Assembly (NCBI GenBank): GCA_035430165.1
Contig: DAOMGE010000053.1
Coordinates: 1 to 15,764, forward strand
Source of the DNA: UBA7239 sp035430165
GTDB lineage: Bacteria; Pseudomonadota; Gammaproteobacteria; Pseudomonadales; UBA7239
Reading direction: 5' to 3'
Length of the DNA: 15,764 bases
Shown one piece after another: positions 8,860 through 14,803 of this stretch (its first letter is position 1; each line of letters begins with the position of its first letter). The notes beneath the pieces are model-generated. The model saw only the letters and a program-made list of their open reading frames with translations, had not been told where the DNA came from and made no database searches. A program made the translations under genes and the position numbers.

Positions 8860-8877
8860 GCCTGCCAAGCGGCAGGC
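8860..8877 (-). promoter_or_regulatory. Perfect 7-bp stem-loop in the kinase mRNA leader
   Basis: GCCTGCC and GGCAGGC flank the four bases AAGC. On the kinase side the stem ends 11 bases before the AAGGAG ribosome binding site. No T run adjoins it on either strand, so it is not an obvious terminator. It could be a translation or mRNA stability element, or a dyad operator site. The rest of the 8837-9124 spacer shows no clear minus-strand promoter. Confidence 0.45.
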
Positions 8878-9037
8878 AAACATACGCAAGCTGGTTGAAC
8901 CAGATACTCTGTGTGACCAGCGTACTCGCCGGTCTGCCTGATTCTACTCCCAAACGACAAACGGTAGGGCGGACAGTCAGTAAGGTGGGCATCCTTGACC
9001 TGCCTCAGGAAAATCCCCTATTACGAAACGAACCGTA

Positions 9038-9065
9038 TTGAAAGTACCGAAAAGCTTGGTATATT
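9038..9065 (+). promoter_or_regulatory. Likely sigma-70 promoter of the LLM oxidoreductase gene
   Basis: TTGAAA (9038-9043) and TATATT (9060-9065) are separated by 16 bases. The spacing is slightly short but the hexamers are close to consensus. Transcription would begin near 9072 and give a leader of about 50 bases before ATG 9125. Confidence 0.55.
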
Positions 9066-9124
9066 CACTGGCGAAACAATGACAAGCCATGCCATTCCCG
9101 ATAACCCCAGATGAGTAGCTGCCC

Positions 9125-10000
9125 ATGAAATTCTCCCTGACCCTGACCTTCAACCCTGCCGATGATCAAGTGCCGCTGGCGATTGCTGCCGACGAGCTGG
9201 GCTTCCACTCCGTCAACCTCGGCGATGGTCTGTTCTTCTACGACGAAACCTCGGTCAACTACCCCTACAGCGACAGCGGCGCGCGCTACTGGAACGCCAA
9301 TACCGCCTTCCTCGACCCGTTCTGCGCCATCGCGCACATGGGCGCGCTGACCAAGAACATCCGCTTCCTGATCAGCGTGTTGAAACTGCCGGTGCGCCAG
9401 CCGATGCTGGTGGCCAAGCAGGCCGGTACCGCTGCGTATTTCTGTCAGGATCGCATGACGCTGGGCGTAGGTCTGTCACCGTGGCCCGAAGATTTTTCTG
9501 TCAACGGTGCCTGCTGGGAAGATCGCGGCCCGCGCTCGGAAGAAATGATCGAAATCCTGCGCAAGGCACTCACCGGCGAGATGTTCGAACACAACGGCAA
9601 GTACTATCCCAACTTCCCGAAAATGTCGATCAACCCGGCACCGAAAAAACACATGCCGATCGTGATTGGTGGCACAGCCGACATCGTACTCAAACGCGCC
9701 GCGCGCATCGCCGACGGTTTTGCTTCGCCGAATACCAAGGCTGATCACATCATCGAGATGGCGCAAAAAATTGAGCAATACCGCAAGGAATACGGCACGG
9801 ACAACAAACCGTTTGAATTTATTTCTGTGGCCACTGATGTGTTTGATCTCGCTGGCAACCAGAAACTGGCCGATAACGGTGTTACCGAAGCCTGCGTCAT
9901 GCCGTGGTTCATGTACGGTGGCAAATTCAAGTCCGACATTCAATTCAAGATTGATTGCATGAAGCGTTTCAAGGAAGACGTGATGGATAAAATCAAGTAA
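9125..10000 (+). CDS. LLM-class flavin/F420-dependent oxidoreductase
   Basis: This 291-residue protein belongs to the luciferase-like monooxygenase fold (TIM barrel). It begins MKFSLTLTF and has AADELGFHSV, then a block around residues 63-100 with LDPF, MGALTKNIRF and VLKLPVRQP. LGVGLSPWPEDF and later IVIGGTADIVLKRAARIADGF are the usual family landmarks. The substrate is not deducible, and members use FMN or F420. Its neighbours suggest a catabolic or detoxification reaction, but it sits in its own transcription unit with its own promoter and a terminator after it. The start is well fixed: an in-frame TAG lies at 9116-9118, six bases before the ATG. The ribosome binding site is weak (GATGAG, 9110-9115). 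The C-terminus reads PWFMYGGKF and is short on extra domains, so the protein is about usual length. Confidence 0.8.
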   Translation: MKFSLTLTFNPADDQVPLAIAADELGFHSVNLGDGLFFYDETSVNYPYSDSGARYWNANTAFLDPFCAIAHMGALTKNIRFLISVLKLPVRQPMLVAKQAGTAAYFCQDRMTLGVGLSPWPEDFSVNGACWEDRGPRSEEMIEILRKALTGEMFEHNGKYYPNFPKMSINPAPKKHMPIVIGGTADIVLKRAARIADGFASPNTKADHIIEMAQKIEQYRKEYGTDNKPFEFISVATDVFDLAGNQKLADNGVTEACVMPWFMYGGKFKSDIQFKIDCMKRFKEDVMDKIK

Positions 10001-10013
10001 TTGGCACAACCGT

Positions 10014-10041
10014 AGGGGCTCGATTCATCGCGCCCCTTTTT
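10014..10041 (+). terminator. Rho-independent terminator after the LLM gene
   Basis: AGGGGC (10014-10019) pairs with GCCCCT (10032-10037). After a single T/C mismatch an inner CGA/TCG stem closes the loop TTCA (10024-10027). A run of five T follows at 10037-10041. It separates the LLM gene from the formaldehyde dehydrogenase gene 60 bases on. Confidence 0.8.
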
Positions 10042-10102
10042 CCATTCGGGGATAATTTTGGGCGTGATGCATCAGGCCCCTGCATTCAACGGAGAATATG
10101 TT

Positions 10103-11212
10103 ATGAAAACCCGCGCTGCCGTCGCCTGGGCACCCAACAAACCGCTCACCATTGAAGAAGTCGATCTGCAAGGTCCGCAGGCTGGCGAAGTCATGGTGAA
10201 ACTCACCGCCACCGGCGTGTGTCACACCGATGCTTACACGTTAAGCGGGCAAGATTCCGAAGGCGTGTTTCCCTGCATTCTCGGTCACGAAGGTGCCGGC
10301 GTGGTGGTGGAAGTCGGTGCGGGCGTGACGAGTGTTGCCGTTGGCGATCACGTGATTCCGCTATACACACCGGAATGCGGCAAATGCAAATTCTGTTTGT
10401 CGGGTAAAACCAATCTGTGTCAGGCAATCCGCTCCACACAGGGCAAGGGTTTGATGCCGGACGGCACCTCGCGTTTCAGCCAGAATGGCAAACCCATTTA
10501 TCACTACATGGGTACGTCGACATTTTCCGAGTACACCGTGTTGCCGGAAATTGCTGTAGCAAAAATCAACAAGGCGGCACCGCTGGATAAAGTCTGTTTG
10601 CTCGGCTGCGGCATTACTACCGGTATTGGTGCGGTGTTGAATACCGCCAAAGTCGAACCCGGTTCTACTGTGGCGGTTTTCGGTCTCGGCGGTATCGGTT
10701 TGTCCGTTATCCAGGGTGCAGTGATGGCGAAAGCTGCACGCATCATTGCCATCGATATCAACGAAAGCAAATTCGAGATGGCAAAATTGTTGGGTGCGAC
10801 AGATTTCGTCAACCCGAAAAACTTTGATCGCCCGATTCAGGAAGTGATTGTCGACATGACCGACGGCGGTGTCGATTACTCCTTCGAATGTATCGGCAAT
10901 GTCAGCCTGATGCGTTCTGCGCTCGAATGTTGCCACAAAGGCTGGGGCGAATCCGTCATCATCGGTGTGGCTGGCGCCGGGCAGGAAATTGCAACACGTC
11001 CGTTCCAGTTGGTGACGGGGCGTGTATGGCGAGGCAGTGCTTTCGGCGGCGTGAAAGGTCGTACGCAATTGCCTGATTATGTCGAGCGCTACATGAAAGG
11101 TGAAATAAAAATTGACGAAATGGTGACGTATACCATGCCGCTGGACGACATCAATCGCGCATTTGATCTGATGCACGAAGGCAAGGCGATTCGTTCGGTA
11201 ATTTTGTACTGA
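10103..11212 (+). CDS. frmA: S-(hydroxymethyl)glutathione dehydrogenase / class III alcohol dehydrogenase
   Basis: This cytosolic, zinc-dependent, NAD-linked enzyme oxidises the glutathione adduct of formaldehyde to S-formylglutathione, the first step of formaldehyde detoxification. The 369-residue length is normal. Catalytic zinc ligands are Cys40 (GVCHTD), His62-Glu63 (GHEGAG) and Cys169 (LLGCGITTG). Structural zinc ligands are Cys92, Cys95, Cys98 and Cys106. The coenzyme fold has GLGGIG at 194-199, and the class III block RSTQGKGLMPDGTSRF is at 110-125. ATG 10103 is chosen over an in-frame ATG 45 bases upstream because GGAG at 10091-10094 is properly spaced and the family starts with MKTRAAVAW. 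The S-formylglutathione hydrolase gene follows on the same strand after 121 bases filled with palindromic repeats. No FrmR-type repressor gene is in the window. Confidence 0.95.
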   Translation: MKTRAAVAWAPNKPLTIEEVDLQGPQAGEVMVKLTATGVCHTDAYTLSGQDSEGVFPCILGHEGAGVVVEVGAGVTSVAVGDHVIPLYTPECGKCKFCLSGKTNLCQAIRSTQGKGLMPDGTSRFSQNGKPIYHYMGTSTFSEYTVLPEIAVAKINKAAPLDKVCLLGCGITTGIGAVLNTAKVEPGSTVAVFGLGGIGLSVIQGAVMAKAARIIAIDINESKFEMAKLLGATDFVNPKNFDRPIQEVIVDMTDGGVDYSFECIGNVSLMRSALECCHKGWGESVIIGVAGAGQEIATRPFQLVTGRVWRGSAFGGVKGRTQLPDYVERYMKGEIKIDEMVTYTMPLDDINRAFDLMHEGKAIRSVILY

Positions 11213-11213
11213 T

Positions 11214-11272
11214 CTGCCCTCACCCGGCGCTTCGCGCCACCCTCTCCCCAGATGGGAGAGGGTTGTGGGCAG
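11214..11272. repeat. Palindromic intergenic repeat able to fold as a three-way junction
   Basis: An outer stem CTGCCC (11214-11219) / GGGCAG (11267-11272) encloses two perfect hairpins: GGCGC-TTC-GCGCC (11226-11238) and CCCTCTCCC-CAGAT-GGGAGAGGG (11240-11262). The sequence resembles REP-like elements common between genes of gammaproteobacteria. It begins right after the dehydrogenase stop codon. It may stabilise the upstream mRNA or weaken read-through into the hydrolase gene. Confidence 0.7.
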
Positions 11273-11295
11273 CACTCGAATTCGGCACGACAACC

Positions 11296-11330
11296 CCCTC
11301 TCCCGTTCGGGGAGAGGGCAGGGGAGAGGG
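11296..11330. repeat. Second palindromic GGGAGAGGG repeat carrying the hydrolase RBS
   Basis: CCCTCTCCC (11296-11304) pairs with GGGAGAGGG (11310-11318) over a five-base loop. A further GGGAGAGGG copy lies at 11322-11330, immediately before CTC-ATG of the hydrolase gene. The last copy contains GGAG and is the only good ribosome binding site for that gene. CCCTCTCCC could pair with either copy, so the RBS may be alternately free or hidden. Confidence 0.65.
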
Positions 11331-11333
11331 CTC

Positions 11334-12173
11334 ATGGAAATCATCGAAAGAAATCGCTGCTTTGACGGCGAACAGCTGCGCATAAAGCATAACTCGCAGG
11401 TTTTGTCCTGCGAGATGATTTTTGCGCTCTACCTTCCGCCACAAGCCACGACAAAAAAAGTGCCGCTGTTGTGGTGGCTGTCCGGTTTGACCTGCAACGA
11501 CCAGAATTTTGTGACGAAGGCCGGTTCGCAACGTATTGCTGCGGAACTCGGTATCGCTATCATCGCGCCGGACACCAGCCCGCGCGGTGACGATGTTGCT
11601 GACGACGAAAACAAAGCGTGGGATTTCGGTCTCGGTGCCGGGTTTTATGTCAACGCCACGCAAGCGCCGTTCAGCAAGCACTACCGCATGTACGACTACG
11701 TGCAAAGTGAGTTGCCTGCGTTAGTTGCAAAAGAATTCGCCGATAACATTGATGTGACGCGCCAGTCGATCAGTGGTCATTCGATGGGTGGTCACGGTGC
11801 GTTGACGCTCGCCATTCGTCATCCTGCACAATACAAATCGGTTTCAGCCTTCGCGCCGATCGTTGCGCCTATGCAGTGTCCGTGGGGCGAAAAAGCGTTC
11901 AGCGGTTATCTCGGCGCAGACAAGGCATTATGGGCGGAACACGATACTTGCGCGTTGATCACTGCGCGCGGTTTCGACAAACCGATACTGGTCGATCAGG
12001 GATTGGCAGACAGTTTCCTCGTCAACCAGTTGAAACCGGAATTGCTGGAAGACACGTGCACAAAAGCCGGCGTGGCGCTTACATTGAATAGACGCGAAGG
12101 CTACGATCACAGCTACTATTTCATCGCGACCTTTTTTGAAAACCATTTGCGCCATCACGCGCAATTTCTATGA
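11334..12173 (+). CDS. frmB: S-formylglutathione hydrolase
   Basis: The enzyme hydrolyses S-formylglutathione to formate and glutathione, the second step after the dehydrogenase upstream. It is a 279-residue alpha/beta hydrolase of the esterase D family and of normal length. The nucleophile is Ser150 in GHSMGGHG. The triad is completed by Asp226 (GLADSF) and His259 (GYDHSYYF). The redox-sensitive Cys near the active site is Cys54 in SGLTCNDQNF, and an APDTSPRG motif is at 78-85. ATG 11334 fits the family N-terminus (MEIIERNRCFDG) and has GGAG at 11323-11326 inside the repeat. The frame is open farther upstream only because the repeat is read through. The gene is flanked on both sides by different repeat families. 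Confidence 0.93.
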   Translation: MEIIERNRCFDGEQLRIKHNSQVLSCEMIFALYLPPQATTKKVPLLWWLSGLTCNDQNFVTKAGSQRIAAELGIAIIAPDTSPRGDDVADDENKAWDFGLGAGFYVNATQAPFSKHYRMYDYVQSELPALVAKEFADNIDVTRQSISGHSMGGHGALTLAIRHPAQYKSVSAFAPIVAPMQCPWGEKAFSGYLGADKALWAEHDTCALITARGFDKPILVDQGLADSFLVNQLKPELLEDTCTKAGVALTLNRREGYDHSYYFIATFFENHLRHHAQFL

Positions 12174-12175
12174 GC

Positions 12176-12267
12176 GCGAAAAGGGGGTCAGAGTTAAATT
12201 TTGCTTTGCAAAATACACTCCGACCCCGTTTTCGCACTTTTCGCATTCACTCCGACCCCGTTTTCGC
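12176..12267. repeat. GGGGTCAGAGT-type inverted/direct repeat cluster
   Basis: A 20-base sequence beginning CACTCCGACCCCG occurs twice, at 12216-12235 and 12248-12267. An inverted copy at 12176-12194 (GCGAAAAGGGGGTCAGAGT) pairs with the first direct copy with two mismatches in 19. Between them ATTTTGC-TTT-GCAAAAT (12198-12214) is a perfect hairpin. The unit therefore folds into one long stem on either strand, starts two bases after the hydrolase stop codon, and could end transcription or stabilise mRNA. It resembles REP-type elements mobilised by REP-associated tyrosine transposases. No transposase lies in the window. Confidence 0.75.
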
Positions 12268-12281
12268 CTATGGAGTATCAC

Positions 12282-14243
12282 ATGACGAACCTTTCTACTC
12301 TTTTCAGCCCGATCAAGATTGGCAATCTCGAACTGAAAAACCGTATTGTGATGGCGCCGATGACGGTCGATTACGCCAATGCGGATGAAACGCCGTCTGA
12401 ACGCCAGATTGCCTACTATGCCGAGCGCGCCATGGGGGGTGCCGGTTTGATCACGCTGGAAGTCTGTACGGTGGATGCGGATCACCGCTATCAGGCGAAG
12501 TCGCTGGGGCTGTATGCGGATCATCTGATCGAGCCCCACAAAAAACTGGTCGATGCGATTCATGCGCATGGCGCTAAAGTGTTTCCGCAAATTTCTCACA
12601 CAGGCCCGGAATCACTGGCGCCGTTTTATCGCAAGATGCCGCCAGTGGGTCCGTCGGTGGTGCGCACGCAAACCACGCTGCAAGTGTGTCGCGAACTGGC
12701 GGCAGAAGAAATTCCGGCGATTGTCGAAATGTATGGCGATGCATGTCGTCGCGCGAAAGAAGCGGGGTATGACGGCATCGAATTGCACGCCGCGCACAGT
12801 TATATGTTGCTCGGATCGTTTCTGTCGCCACTGCGCAACCATCGCAACGATGCGTACAGCGGTCGCAAACTGGAAGGCCGCATGAAATTGCTGCTGGATG
12901 TGCTGGCGAATATCCGCCAGAAGTGCGGTGAAGATTTTCCGATTGCCGTGCGCCTGTCGGGTTACGAACGCGAGCCGGGTGGTCGTGAAATCAATGACAC
13001 ACAGCGCATGGCGCCCTTGCTGGTGGAAGCCGGTGTGAATGCGTTTCATGTCAGCGGTGGTGTGGGCGATAACAACATCACGCAAATCATTCCCGGCAGC
13101 GAATACAAGAACGGTTACAACGCAGCGATGGCAGCGAGTATTCGCCAGGTGGTCGATGTGCCAGTGATGGTTGTCGGCCGCAACATGGATCCGCGTGCCG
13201 CAGAAAAAATCCTGCAGGATGGCGATGCCGATCTGGTGGTAATGGGTCGCGCCCTGTTTGCCGACAGCGAATTGCCAAACAAGGCAAAAGCGGGCCAGCT
13301 GGATGCCATTCGTCCGTGCACATCGTGCGAAGATTGTGTTGATACGATTTTCCAGAACACCGGTGTGAAATGTGCCGTGAATGCGCGTTGTGGTCGCGAA
13401 CTGGAATTTCCGCTGATTGTGACGAATAAAACGGCTGCGAGCGAAGCGAAAAAAATACTGGTAGTCGGTGGCGGTCCGGCGGGTATGGAAGCGGCACGCG
13501 CGGCAGCAGAACGCGGTCACCACGTTACCTTGTGTGAAAAATCGCAGCAGCTCGGCGGTCTGTTTGCCTCGGCAGCGGGTATGCATCGTGAAAACCATTT
13601 GTTGCTGGATTATCTGCGCAAGGAAATGCAGCGATTGCCAATCACGGTCAAACTGGGTGTGGAGGTGGATGCGGATTACATTCGCGCGCAGCAAGCCGAT
13701 GCAGTATGGATTGCCACCGGTGCGGCGGCGGTGACACCGGAAATGAAAACGGAGGCGGGCAGTAACGTCGTCAGCGGCGCCGTGTTGCGCGACATGATCA
13801 GCCGGCGTTTTGTCGATGCGCCACTCGGCGAACGCATTGCGATTATCGGGGCCGGTATTGTGGCGGTCGAACTGGCAGAATTCCTGGCGCGTGCTGGCAA
13901 ACGTGTGCACCTGCTCAGCAGTGACAATCGCATGGCGAGCGAAGTGGGCAAGAAGCGTCGCGGTGAAGAATCGAAACGTCTGGATGTCAGTGGTGTAGTC
14001 GTCAACACCGGTGTGCAGATAGACGCTGTCACGCCACAAGGCGTTGCTATCACGGTTGCCAGCAAACAGAAAACCGTGAACGTGGATACGGTGCTGGTGC
14101 CGGATGTCTACGTGCAGGACACCACACTGTTTGATGCAGTGGCAGATGCAGCGCCCGTGGTTCGTGCGCTTGGCGATTGCACCGGCTTCGGTCTGGTGAA
14201 AAAAGCCGTGGATGATGCCACTGCAGCGGCGTTTGCTGTCTGA
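12282..14243 (+). CDS. Old Yellow Enzyme / 2,4-dienoyl-CoA reductase-like iron-sulfur flavoenzyme
   Basis: The 653-residue protein has an FMN TIM barrel (about 1-340), a 4Fe-4S region and a C-terminal FAD/NAD(P) part. This is the order of FadH (about 670 aa), enoate reductases and trimethylamine dehydrogenase. The barrel shows RIVMAPMTVDYA, the active-site HAAHSYML (His169, His172) and late FMN contacts VVGR and VVMGRALFAD. Cluster ligands are Cys346, Cys349, Cys352 and Cys364, a CxxCxxC spacing like trimethylamine dehydrogenase rather than the CxxCxxxC of FadH. Dinucleotide motifs are VVGGGPAGMEAA (394-405) and IIGAGIVAVELAEFL (521-535). The end reads ALGDCTGFGLVKKAVDDA. The canonical DxYGGSxENR segment is changed to DAYSGRKLEGR. 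An ene-reduction of a CoA ester or cyclic enone is most likely. ATG 12282 has GGAG six bases upstream at 12272-12275. The DUF35 gene starts 115 bases after its stop. Confidence 0.87.
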   Translation: MTNLSTLFSPIKIGNLELKNRIVMAPMTVDYANADETPSERQIAYYAERAMGGAGLITLEVCTVDADHRYQAKSLGLYADHLIEPHKKLVDAIHAHGAKVFPQISHTGPESLAPFYRKMPPVGPSVVRTQTTLQVCRELAAEEIPAIVEMYGDACRRAKEAGYDGIELHAAHSYMLLGSFLSPLRNHRNDAYSGRKLEGRMKLLLDVLANIRQKCGEDFPIAVRLSGYEREPGGREINDTQRMAPLLVEAGVNAFHVSGGVGDNNITQIIPGSEYKNGYNAAMAASIRQVVDVPVMVVGRNMDPRAAEKILQDGDADLVVMGRALFADSELPNKAKAGQLDAIRPCTSCEDCVDTIFQNTGVKCAVNARCGRELEFPLIVTNKTAASEAKKILVVGGGPAGMEAARAAAERGHHVTLCEKSQQLGGLFASAAGMHRENHLLLDYLRKEMQRLPITVKLGVEVDADYIRAQQADAVWIATGAAAVTPEMKTEAGSNVVSGAVLRDMISRRFVDAPLGERIAIIGAGIVAVELAEFLARAGKRVHLLSSDNRMASEVGKKRRGEESKRLDVSGVVVNTGVQIDAVTPQGVAITVASKQKTVNVDTVLVPDVYVQDTTLFDAVADAAPVVRALGDCTGFGLVKKAVDDATAAAFAV

Positions 14244-14358
14244 TAGCGACCGGATTTGCCGCCAGCCAGGGTGTTTACATTGATCGCAGGCGTGCTTGCT
14301 GGCATGCTTGCGGCCTGTCCGTTGTATACCTTTGTCCCCGTCAGAATCAGGTAATCCT
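14244..14358 (+). other. Spacer before the DUF35 gene, with a heptamer direct repeat
   Basis: The 115-base gap has no terminator-like hairpin with T run and no convincing promoter. The heptamer TGCTTGC occurs at 14293-14299 and 14305-14311, 12 bases apart, which could be an operator but could also be chance. Cotranscription of the flavoenzyme and the two genes downstream is plausible. Confidence 0.3.
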
Positions 14359-14793
14359 ATGAGTACAAAACCTACGGTGCCCGCCCTTGAAGGCTGGTTC
14401 ACGCTCGATGCAGAAAAGCCGCATTTGCTGGGTACACAGTGCAAATCTTGCGGTACCTATTATTTTCCCAAGCAGTCCGTGTTCTGCAAGAATCCTGCGT
14501 GCGATAGCGAATCGTTTGATGAAGTGCCGCTGTCGCGTACGGGCAAGATCTGGTCGTTCACCAACGCCTGTTACCAGCCACCTGAACCGTATGTTGCTGC
14601 CGATCCTTACGTGCCGTACACCATTATCGCGGTCGAACTGGAAAAAGAAAAAATGGTGGTGCTGGGCCAGGCGATTGAAGGCGTGGACGTATCGCAATTG
14701 AAAGCCGGTATGAACGTGGAGCTGGTGCTGGAAAAACTGTTCGAGGATGAACAGTCCATCAAGATGACATGGAAGTGGAAGCCGGTAGCCTGA
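14359..14793 (+). CDS. Zinc-ribbon / OB-fold DUF35 protein, partner of the adjacent thiolase-fold enzyme
   Basis: The 144-residue protein begins with a rubredoxin-like zinc ribbon, Cys28-x2-Cys31 and Cys43-x4-Cys48, followed by an OB-fold half (about 58-144: RTGKIWSFT, PYVPYTIIAVEL, VVLGQAIEG, GMNVELVLEKL). This is the DUF35 family, also called OB-fold acyl-CoA-associated. Its members bind thiolase-like lipid-transfer proteins, as in the ChsH2-Ltp2 complex, where they stabilise the enzyme and hold the CoA. The 10-base gap to the next gene, whose AGGAG overlaps this stop codon, fits a stoichiometric two-subunit enzyme. ATG 14359 matches the family start. Its RBS (AGGT, 14349-14352) is weak. 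The frame is also open upstream to 14296. Confidence 0.88.
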   Translation: MSTKPTVPALEGWFTLDAEKPHLLGTQCKSCGTYYFPKQSVFCKNPACDSESFDEVPLSRTGKIWSFTNACYQPPEPYVAADPYVPYTIIAVELEKEKMVVLGQAIEGVDVSQLKAGMNVELVLEKLFEDEQSIKMTWKWKPVA

Positions 14794-14803
14794 GGAGAAG
14801 ATT

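Noticed and set aside
11278..11290. GAATTCGGCACGA resembles a commercial EcoRI cDNA adaptor end (12 of 13 bases)
   Set aside because: The flanking gene order and repeats look natural and continuous; a chance match is more likely than a cloning scar, though reads over this point could be inspected.
10361..11383. A 340-codon minus-strand frame opposite the formaldehyde dehydrogenase gene
   Set aside because: It is antisense to a gene with all zinc and coenzyme motifs, and its N-terminal end is simply translated repeat sequence.
14296..14358. Extended N-terminus of the DUF35 protein from an upstream start
   Set aside because: The added 21 residues contain two Cys and Pro-rich sequence unlike family members, and MSTKP at 14359 fits the usual start.
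12612..14444. A 610-codon open frame on the minus strand opposite the flavoenzyme gene
   Set aside because: Its protein is rich in His, Arg, Thr and Cys with no motif, and it lies wholly antisense to a well-supported family member; it is a composition artefact.
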